DNA from: Acidobacteriota bacterium
GTDB taxonomy: Bacteria > Acidobacteriota > Terriglobia > Bryobacterales > Bryobacteraceae
DNA: 29,127 bases
Direction: 5' to 3'
Assembly: GCA_023436715.1 (NCBI GenBank)
Contig: JAEZIJ010000226.1
Coordinates: forward strand, 1 to 29,127
The position numbers were made by a program, and so were the translations under genes. Shown one piece after another: positions 23,627 to 29,127 of this stretch. Under the pieces are notes generated by a model, which had not been told where the DNA came from, searched no databases, and saw only the letters and a list, made by a program, of their open reading frames with translations. Every line of letters starts with the position of its first letter. Within the stretch, counting starts at the first letter, position 1.

Positions 23627-24667
23627 CTACGCTTTGCGAAGGCCCAGAACGTCGCGCGCGTACGCGACCGATTTGGCCAGGTTCGACGCCTCGAGCGCGA
23701 GCGCTTCTTCTTTGCTCATCTTCTCCAGCCAGGGCAGGGGAGATTTCGGCTTGTGGGTCCGCACGTAGTGCATCATTCTGGCGAGGTGGATGCCGTTGCG
23801 GTCGGGCATGGTGACCCAATACTTATCCGTGAGGCAACCGATTTTGAGCGGGCTGCGAGTGAGGAAGTCCATCGAAAACTTCACTTGCGGGCGGGCCTTC
23901 ACCATGATGTCCACCATCTGCTTGAGCGGCAGATGGCCCTCGCCGAGGACCACTTCTGAAAGGTAAAAGCCGTCCTCGTATTCCTCGACCGCCATGTCCT
24001 TGATGTGGGCGTTTTTGACGAACGGAGCCATTGTCTGGATGAACTCCAGCGGATCGTCGAGCAGCGACATGTTATTGCCGAAGTCGTAGCACAGGCCCAG
24101 GTGCTCGCCGCCGAATTCCTTCATCAGCGGGAACATTTCCTCGCAGAACCAGTCCTTGTGGTTCTCGATGCCCATGGGCATCTTCATTCGCTCGACGACC
24201 CTGGCGGTACGGGCCAGCCGCGCGCGGGAATCGGCGACGAAGGTCTTCCACTCCGCCAGGGAATTGAAGGTTTCGTAGCGCCGCCCACCGAGGCAGACGG
24301 AGCGCATGCAGCCGGCGCCGGCTTCCTTCGCGCTCTTGACGATGGACTCGAACTCCGCAGTGTCGTCGGTCTTGGGCATCATGCACGTGATCTCGACGTA
24401 CATGCCCAGTTCCTCTGCGCGCTTTCGGATCTGTTTGGGCAACTCCGGAGCGATCGGGGTGGGTAGGCTGAGCTGCGCCCCACCGGCGCCGGTCCTCGCG
24501 CATAGTTCCAGATAATCGAGCGCTTTCCGGGACGGCCTGCTGACGGTGAAGCAGTCCGGGCTGAAGCCCATCGCGGTCACCGGGCGCCCGGGCAGGGTCT
24601 GGGACCAAAGGTTGGTGGCCGCCGAGACGGCCACGGTGGCGGAACTGAGGAATTCTCTGCGATTCAT
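23627..24667 (-). CDS. Sugar phosphate isomerase/epimerase-like TIM barrel, Tat-signalled
   Basis: A 346-residue AP_endonuc_2 TIM barrel with a Tat signal, MNRREFLSSATVAVSAATNL. Metal-binding positions appear as MPMGIENHKDW (Glu), LGLCYDFGNN (Asp), VKNAHIKDM (His) and FSMDFLTRSPLKIGCLTDKYW, where relatives usually have Glu (FSLEMITRDPL) and this one has Asp. It is longer than usual because of a C-terminal helix ending ...YARDVLGL. AGGAGAG precedes the ATG at 24667. It lies 29 bp after the enolase-superfamily gene and 14 bp before the Gfo/Idh gene, so the three form one operon. Substrate unknown. Confidence 0.88.
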   Translation of the reverse strand: MNRREFLSSATVAVSAATNLWSQTLPGRPVTAMGFSPDCFTVSRPSRKALDYLELCARTGAGGAQLSLPTPIAPELPKQIRKRAEELGMYVEITCMMPKTDDTAEFESIVKSAKEAGAGCMRSVCLGGRRYETFNSLAEWKTFVADSRARLARTARVVERMKMPMGIENHKDWFCEEMFPLMKEFGGEHLGLCYDFGNNMSLLDDPLEFIQTMAPFVKNAHIKDMAVEEYEDGFYLSEVVLGEGHLPLKQMVDIMVKARPQVKFSMDFLTRSPLKIGCLTDKYWVTMPDRNGIHLARMMHYVRTHKPKSPLPWLEKMSKEEALALEASNLAKSVAYARDVLGLRKA

Positions 24668-24696
24668 AAGTGCTCTCCTGGTTGTACTGGGGGACA

Positions 24697-25923
24697 TTAT
24701 GCCCAATCTGTCTCGCCGCGCCCCATGTGGTCGCGGATAAAGCCGGGGTCGATCTCCAGGCCGAGGCCAGGCCCGGCTGGAAGCTGGAACAGCGAATTCT
24801 TCACTACGGGCGGCCCGCCGGCAGCCATCTTCTCGTAGATGCGCTCGGGACGGCCGAGCCTGGATTCGGAGCGGTAGAAGTTCTCGATGGATGCCGCGAG
24901 TTGCACCGAAGCATAAGTTCTCACGAGCGTGCCCACGTTGTGCAGAGCCACCGGGGTGGCTGTCAGGGCCGCGTAGTCGGCGATTTTGCGGCAGCCCGTG
25001 AAGCCGCCCGCGAAGGAGATGTCCGGATGGACGATATCCGCCGCGTGGTGATCGAGGAACGGCCGGAACTGGCGGACCAACTCCAGCTTCTCGCCCATGA
25101 GGATTGCGGTCCGCGTGGATTGCTTCAGCGCCAGCCAGCCCTCGGAGTACTGTACGTCGTTCAACGCGTCCTCGAGGAACAGCGGGTTGAAGGACTCGGT
25201 GGCCTTGGCGAGGGCGATGGCACTCGGCGTGCTGTACTGGTTATGGCAGTACACCGCGATGTCGATGGCATCGCCAACGGCCTCGCGCACATTAGCGAAT
25301 CCCTGGGCCACCTTCTTCAACTGCGCGGTGCTGATGATAGGGCCGACGCGCTCGCCGCGCAGGGCCTGGGTGGGCTCGATCTTGAAAGCCGTGAATCCTT
25401 CGGGTGCCTCGCGGATCATCTGGGCCCAATCGCGGCAGGCGGCCGGATCCAGCATGTTCTTGATGTAGTCTCCGTGCGAGTACATGGGGACGCCCTGCCG
25501 GAACGGACCGCCCATCAGTCTGTAGATGGGCATGCCGGTCACCTTCCCGGCAAGGTCCCACAGGGCGATGTCGATGCCGCTGATGGTGGGGATGCTGGGC
25601 AGGTAGGGATGCTTCATCGAGACCATCGTGTTGAAGTGGCGTTCGATGGCCAAGGGATCCGCGCCGATGAGGCCGCGCCCCATCTGCGCAATCAAAACGC
25701 GAGCCATCCTGGCGCTTACGCCGGTTTCTCCGTATCCGGTGATACCGGCATCCGTCTCGATCTTCACGAGGCAGCCGTCGCCCTGAATGTCCAATTGGAG
25801 CGCCTTGATGGCGGTGATTTTCAGTTCCCCTTTGAAAGGCGCCGCCAGCGCTTCATACCCTGCCAGCCACGCCCCGGCGGGCATCGCAACCGCCAATCGC
25901 AACAGGTCCCGGCGTGTCCACAT
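24697..25923 (-). CDS. Enolase-superfamily (mandelate racemase/muconate lactonizing type) protein, Tat-signalled
   Basis: A 408-residue member of the enolase superfamily, nearest in pattern to sugar-acid dehydratases such as galactonate dehydratase; the substrate cannot be read. A Tat signal (TRRDLLRLAVAMPAGAWLAG) precedes the capping domain. In the barrel, FKIEP contributes Lys181, FLEDAL Glu251 and MGEKLE Glu278 as metal ligands, and ALHNVG His328 as the second catalytic His. The segment expected to read VDFHGR reads VYCHNQ: His227 is kept, but the first metal ligand Asp is Tyr225. ATG 25923 is preceded by GAAGGAGC; the longer open frame to 26082 is not needed. First gene of the minus-strand sugar operon, divergent from the ABC exporter. 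Confidence 0.88.
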   Translation of the reverse strand: MWTRRDLLRLAVAMPAGAWLAGYEALAAPFKGELKITAIKALQLDIQGDGCLVKIETDAGITGYGETGVSARMARVLIAQMGRGLIGADPLAIERHFNTMVSMKHPYLPSIPTISGIDIALWDLAGKVTGMPIYRLMGGPFRQGVPMYSHGDYIKNMLDPAACRDWAQMIREAPEGFTAFKIEPTQALRGERVGPIISTAQLKKVAQGFANVREAVGDAIDIAVYCHNQYSTPSAIALAKATESFNPLFLEDALNDVQYSEGWLALKQSTRTAILMGEKLELVRQFRPFLDHHAADIVHPDISFAGGFTGCRKIADYAALTATPVALHNVGTLVRTYASVQLAASIENFYRSESRLGRPERIYEKMAAGGPPVVKNSLFQLPAGPGLGLEIDPGFIRDHMGRGETDWA

Positions 25924-26032
25924 GAGTGCTCCTTCGATAAATAACCGCGATTTGAATGCAGGTATTGATGATAGCCCCGAACGGCCTTCAATATCCAACC
26001 AGGAGTGGTCCAGGCACGTCCCTGTTATCCTG

Positions 26033-27886
26033 ATGAAAGTGGAAGAGGAAATCCTGGGCAAAGCGTATGACGGACGCCTCATGCGCCGTCTGCTGGGTTA
26101 CCTGAAGCCGTACCGTCGCGTTGTTGCGGTCTCCGTGGTGTGTCTGCTGGCGACGTCGGTGCTTCAGGTGCTCGGGCCGCTGCTCACGAAAATGGCGGTG
26201 GACAGGTATCTCCTGCCCGCCGAGTCACGGCTTCAGACTCCTCTCGATCCGTACCTCTCGCAGCAACCGTGGACGGGCCTGGCGCAGATTTCCTTGCTGT
26301 ACCTGCTGGTGCTGGTGGGCGCGTTTGTTTTCGATTTCGCGGAGTCCTACCTGATGCAGTGGACGGGACAGCACGCGATGCTCGATCTGCGGCGCCAGTT
26401 GATGGCGCACCTTCAGCGTTTGGACCTGTCTTTCTATGACCGCACACCGGTTGGCAGGATGCTCACGCGCGTTACCTCGGACGTGGATGCGCTGAACGAC
26501 CTCCTCGCCTCGGGATTGGTGACGATCATCGGCGATGTGCTGACGCTGAGCTTCGTCGTCGCGGTCATGCTGAAACTGAACGCGCCGATGACTGGGCTGC
26601 TGTTGGCGGTGATGCCGGCCGTGGTGCTCGTGACGGTGATATTCCGCCGTAGCGCGACCGAGAGCTACCGGCGCATTCGCGTGGCCATCGCGCGGATCAA
26701 TTCCTACCTGCAGGAGCACATCAGCGGAATCGCCGTGCTCCAATTGTTCAATCGCGAGGAGAAGAGCACACGGGAATTCGACGGCATCAACCGGCAGCAC
26801 ATGCTGGCGTTCAAGGACGCCATCGTCGCGTACGCCTGGTTCTTTCCCGCGGTGGAGTTTCTGGCGATGCTGGCGCTCGCGATGCTGCTCGCCTACGCAG
26901 GCTTTCGCATCCAGGAAGGCGGCCTCACGCTCGGTGTGCTGGTGGCATTCCTGCAATACGGGCTGCGGTTCTTCCGCCCGATACAGGACCTCAGCGAGAA
27001 GTACAACCTGCTGCAATCGGCGATGGCGGCATCGGAGCGGATCTTCGGGCTGCTGGACAGCCCGGTGGAGATACAGGCGCCCCCGGCGGCCAGGGCGCTT
27101 CCTTCGGGGCCGGCGCGCATCGAGTTCGACGGAGTGTCGTTTGCCTACCGTGGCGAGGACTGGGTGCTGCGCGACGTCAGCTTCGCTATCGAGCCCGGCG
27201 AGACGGTGGCGGTGGTGGGCCATACGGGCGCGGGCAAGACCACGTTGATCAGCTTGCTTTTGCGGTTCTACGACGTCGAGCGAGGCGCCATCCGGATCGG
27301 CGGCGTGGACGTGCGCGAACTGGACCCCTGCGAACTGCGCCGGCAGTTCGGAGTGGTGTTGCAGGATCCGCACCTGTTCTCCGGGACCATCGAAGGCAAC
27401 ATACGGCTCGGCACGGAATGGATCAGCGAAGAGGCGCTCGTGGCGGCCGCCGGGCAGGTGAACCTGCTCGATTTCATCCGTTCGCTGCCGGACGGCTTTG
27501 GACAACGCGTGCGCGAGCGCGGCGACGGCCTCTCCACCGGGCAGAAGCAGCTCATCAGCTTCGCCCGGGCCCTGGCGCATAACCCGCGGTTTCTGATACT
27601 GGACGAGGCCACGTCCAGCGTCGATACGGAGACCGAGTTTCGCGTGCGCGAGGCACTGGCGCGCCTGGTCGAGGGGCGCACGTCCATCGTGATTGCGCAC
27701 CGCCTCTCGACGATTCAGCGCGCCAACCGCATCCTGGTGATGCACAAAGGGCGGCTGCGAGAATCCGGAACACACCAGGAACTGCTTGCGCTGCGCGGGA
27801 TCTACTGGAAGCTGTACCAGTTGCAGTACAAGGATCAGGAGCGGATAGCCGCTGCAAGCACCCAGGCGACTGAGAGGGGCGAGTGA
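26033..27886 (+). CDS. ABC exporter, fused membrane and ATPase domains (MsbA/YheH type)
   Basis: A 617-residue half-transporter that would dimerise in the inner membrane and pump lipids, drugs or peptides outward. The membrane domain (about 1-330) starts RRLLGYLKPYRRVVAVSVVCLLA. The short insert (LLPAESRLQTPLDPYLSQQP) is typical of the second half of heterodimeric exporters. The ATPase domain has Walker A GHTGAGKT (Lys402), signature LSTGQ (500-504), Walker B LILDEA (Asp524-Glu525) and the H-loop His556. All catalytic residues are intact, so it could work as a homodimer. The ATG at 26033 lacks a strong Shine-Dalgarno. Its stop overlaps the GTG of the ion-channel gene. The substrate is unknown. 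Confidence 0.92.
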   Translation: MKVEEEILGKAYDGRLMRRLLGYLKPYRRVVAVSVVCLLATSVLQVLGPLLTKMAVDRYLLPAESRLQTPLDPYLSQQPWTGLAQISLLYLLVLVGAFVFDFAESYLMQWTGQHAMLDLRRQLMAHLQRLDLSFYDRTPVGRMLTRVTSDVDALNDLLASGLVTIIGDVLTLSFVVAVMLKLNAPMTGLLLAVMPAVVLVTVIFRRSATESYRRIRVAIARINSYLQEHISGIAVLQLFNREEKSTREFDGINRQHMLAFKDAIVAYAWFFPAVEFLAMLALAMLLAYAGFRIQEGGLTLGVLVAFLQYGLRFFRPIQDLSEKYNLLQSAMAASERIFGLLDSPVEIQAPPAARALPSGPARIEFDGVSFAYRGEDWVLRDVSFAIEPGETVAVVGHTGAGKTTLISLLLRFYDVERGAIRIGGVDVRELDPCELRRQFGVVLQDPHLFSGTIEGNIRLGTEWISEEALVAAAGQVNLLDFIRSLPDGFGQRVRERGDGLSTGQKQLISFARALAHNPRFLILDEATSSVDTETEFRVREALARLVEGRTSIVIAHRLSTIQRANRILVMHKGRLRESGTHQELLALRGIYWKLYQLQYKDQERIAAASTQATERGE

Positions 27887-28986
27887 GGCTTTTTGTTGGA
27901 ATCCTGGCCGGATTGATGGTTTTGACCGTGCTCTGGGACGCGTTTGAAACCATCATTCTGCCGCGGAGAGTAGCTCGCCGGTTCCGCCTCACCAGGATGT
28001 TCTACCGGCTAACGTGGATTCCCTGGGCGGCGCGCGGAAGGCGTAAGCGCAGCGGCCCGAAGCGTGAAAACTTTCTCAGTTACTATGGCCCGCTCTCCGT
28101 GCTGCTGCTGCTGGCTACGTGGTCCGCCGCGACGATTTTCGGATTCGCCGTTCTCCAATGGTCGGCGGGATCGGAGCTTCACACGCCGTCCGGCTCGGCA
28201 AGTTTTCTCGACGACCTTTATATGAGCGGCACCAACTACTTCACGCTCGGATTGGGAGACGTCACGCCGCGTTCGCACGTCGCGCGCGTACTTACCGTCG
28301 TCGAGGCGGGGCTGGGATTCGGCTTCCTGGCTCTGGTGGTCAGCTATCTGCCGGTGCTATATGCCGCCTTTTCACGCCGCGAGGTGAACATCGCCCTTAT
28401 GGATTCGCGAGCCGGAGCGCCTTCGACAACCGCGGAATTGCTCAGGCGTTACCGCGGCAATCCCGACGGACTCGATTCGACGCTCCACGACTTCGAGCGA
28501 TGGACGGCCGAACTGCTGGAGAGTCACATCTCATATCCCGTGTTGGCCTACTTCCGCTCGCAGCATGACAACCAGTCGTGGCTCGGCGTGATTACCACAA
28601 TCCTGGACACCTGTTCGCTGGTGATGACCGGGTTGCAGGGACAGTCGCCGTGGCAGGCGCAACTGACCTTCGCCATCGCCCGGCACACGGTTGTGGACAT
28701 CGCCCAGGTCCTCAGGACGCCGCCTCAGCCCCCTGTTCCGGACCGCCTTTCGCGCCCGGACTTCGACCGCTTGCATGAAGCGCTCTGCGAGTGCCGGCCC
28801 GGCATTGCAGCAGCGGACGGCTATGAGAAACTGGCCGAGTTGCGCGCGGTCTACGAGCCCTACGTCAATGCGCTCTCCCGGTATCTGGAGATGCGGCTTC
28901 CGCGTTGGGTCGGCGACGGACAAGCCCGCCATAATTGGGAAACGAGCGCGTGGGGCCGCGTCGAAATCCCGCCCGAAGCGATGTAG
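27883..28986 (+). CDS. Potassium-channel-like membrane protein with a large C-terminal domain
   Basis: A 367-residue protein with N-terminal helices (VGILAGLMVLTVLWDAFETIIL and PLSVLLLLATWSAATIFGFAVLQW) and a pore loop carrying the filter TLGLGD at 121-126, close to the K-channel TxGYGD signature. It ends its membrane part with VVEAGLGFGFLALVVSYLPVLY. From about residue 170 a mostly helical, Arg/Leu-rich cytoplasmic domain of nearly 200 residues follows (TAELLRRYRGNPDGLDSTLHDFERWTAELL) that is neither RCK nor cyclic-nucleotide binding. The GTG at 27883 overlaps the ABC exporter stop (GTGA), so translation is coupled. Ion specificity is inferred from the filter only. Confidence 0.8.
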   Translation: MRLFVGILAGLMVLTVLWDAFETIILPRRVARRFRLTRMFYRLTWIPWAARGRRKRSGPKRENFLSYYGPLSVLLLLATWSAATIFGFAVLQWSAGSELHTPSGSASFLDDLYMSGTNYFTLGLGDVTPRSHVARVLTVVEAGLGFGFLALVVSYLPVLYAAFSRREVNIALMDSRAGAPSTTAELLRRYRGNPDGLDSTLHDFERWTAELLESHISYPVLAYFRSQHDNQSWLGVITTILDTCSLVMTGLQGQSPWQAQLTFAIARHTVVDIAQVLRTPPQPPVPDRLSRPDFDRLHEALCECRPGIAAADGYEKLAELRAVYEPYVNALSRYLEMRLPRWVGDGQARHNWETSAWGRVEIPPEAM

Positions 28987-29033
28987 GAGCCGGGCGGCCT
29001 CCTGGATACTATTTTCAGTGTCAGTGCAAGAAG

Positions 29034-29066
29034 AAGTGGGGCAGGCGGTTTCGCCCAATGCCACTT
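29034..29066. repeat. Imperfect nested hairpin near the right edge
   Basis: AAGTGG (29034-29039) pairs with CCACTT (29061-29066), and inside it GGCG-GTTT-CGCC (29044-29055) forms a second stem. Read on the minus strand it contains GCCTGCCCCAC, shared with the blocks at 15261 and 22193. It lies 48 bp after the channel gene; the rest of 28987-29127 shows nothing further that I can support. Confidence 0.45.
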
Positions 29067-29127
29067 AACTAAGCTCATCGTGGTTCCTTGCGCGCGGGGA
29101 ATGTGCGACGACGATGCCAAGCGGCGC

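Noticed and set aside
22395..23768. A 457-codon plus-strand frame opposite the second Gfo/Idh gene.
   Set aside because: The minus strand encodes an intact Tat-signalled oxidoreductase; this frame has no domain.
26225..27775. A 516-codon minus-strand frame opposite the ABC exporter.
   Set aside because: The exporter has all ATPase motifs on the plus strand; the antisense frame is His/Arg/Gln-rich.
28985..29005. AGGAGCC / GGCCTCCT stem after the channel gene as a terminator.
   Set aside because: It overlaps the stop codon, has a bulge, and the only T-run is about 12 bases later.

Overview
The window looks like a chromosomal segment of a high-GC, soil-type Acidobacteriota, most likely of the Solibacter/Bryobacter group. 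This is inferred from gene content: Tat-signalled Gfo/Idh oxidoreductases paired with TIM-barrel isomerases, a YXWGXW-repeat protein, a HigBA module, and many intergenic palindromes. I see no rRNA, tRNA, CRISPR array, intact insertion sequence or prophage gene.

Layout. 1-550 has no convincing gene and carries an inverted-repeat element (283-528). At 551-2579 a SpoU/TrmH RNA methyltransferase and a histidine ammonia-lyase diverge from start codons only 19 bp apart. From 9139 down to 2588 every gene is on the minus strand, in the order higB, higA, an MGDG-synthase-like glycosyltransferase, xylulokinase, a perfect 32-bp-arm hairpin, priA and a GNAT acetyltransferase. Next come a small exported YXWGXW protein and a membrane protein whose 3' end looks frameshifted (9309-10943).

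The plus strand then carries etfB-etfA-acyl-CoA dehydrogenase (11081-14701), a cold-shock protein with its own promoter, long leader and terminator (14754-15153), and a malic enzyme fused to a phosphotransacetylase-like domain (15363-17756). A second copy of the 283-528 repeat family follows at 17792-17998, then a three-helix membrane protein on the minus strand.

18419-25923 is a sugar-modifying region. A plus-strand run (Gfo/Idh, TIM barrel, TIM barrel) converges on a minus-strand lipoprotein. Beyond that lies a minus-strand run (enolase-superfamily protein, then TIM barrel, then Gfo/Idh). Five of the six enzymes start with a twin-arginine signal, which suggests oxidation, isomerisation or dehydration of sugars outside the cytoplasm. 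The window ends with an ABC exporter translationally coupled to a potassium-channel-like protein (26033-28986).

How the genes fit together: fatty-acid or other acyl-CoA oxidation (ETF plus dehydrogenase), C4 metabolism (malic enzyme), histidine degradation and sugar use point to a heterotroph that scavenges plant or microbial polymers. The most unusual observations are the Tat-exported sugar cluster with atypical metal-site residues, the toxin-antitoxin pair heading a glycolipid/xylulose operon, and several families of structured intergenic repeats.
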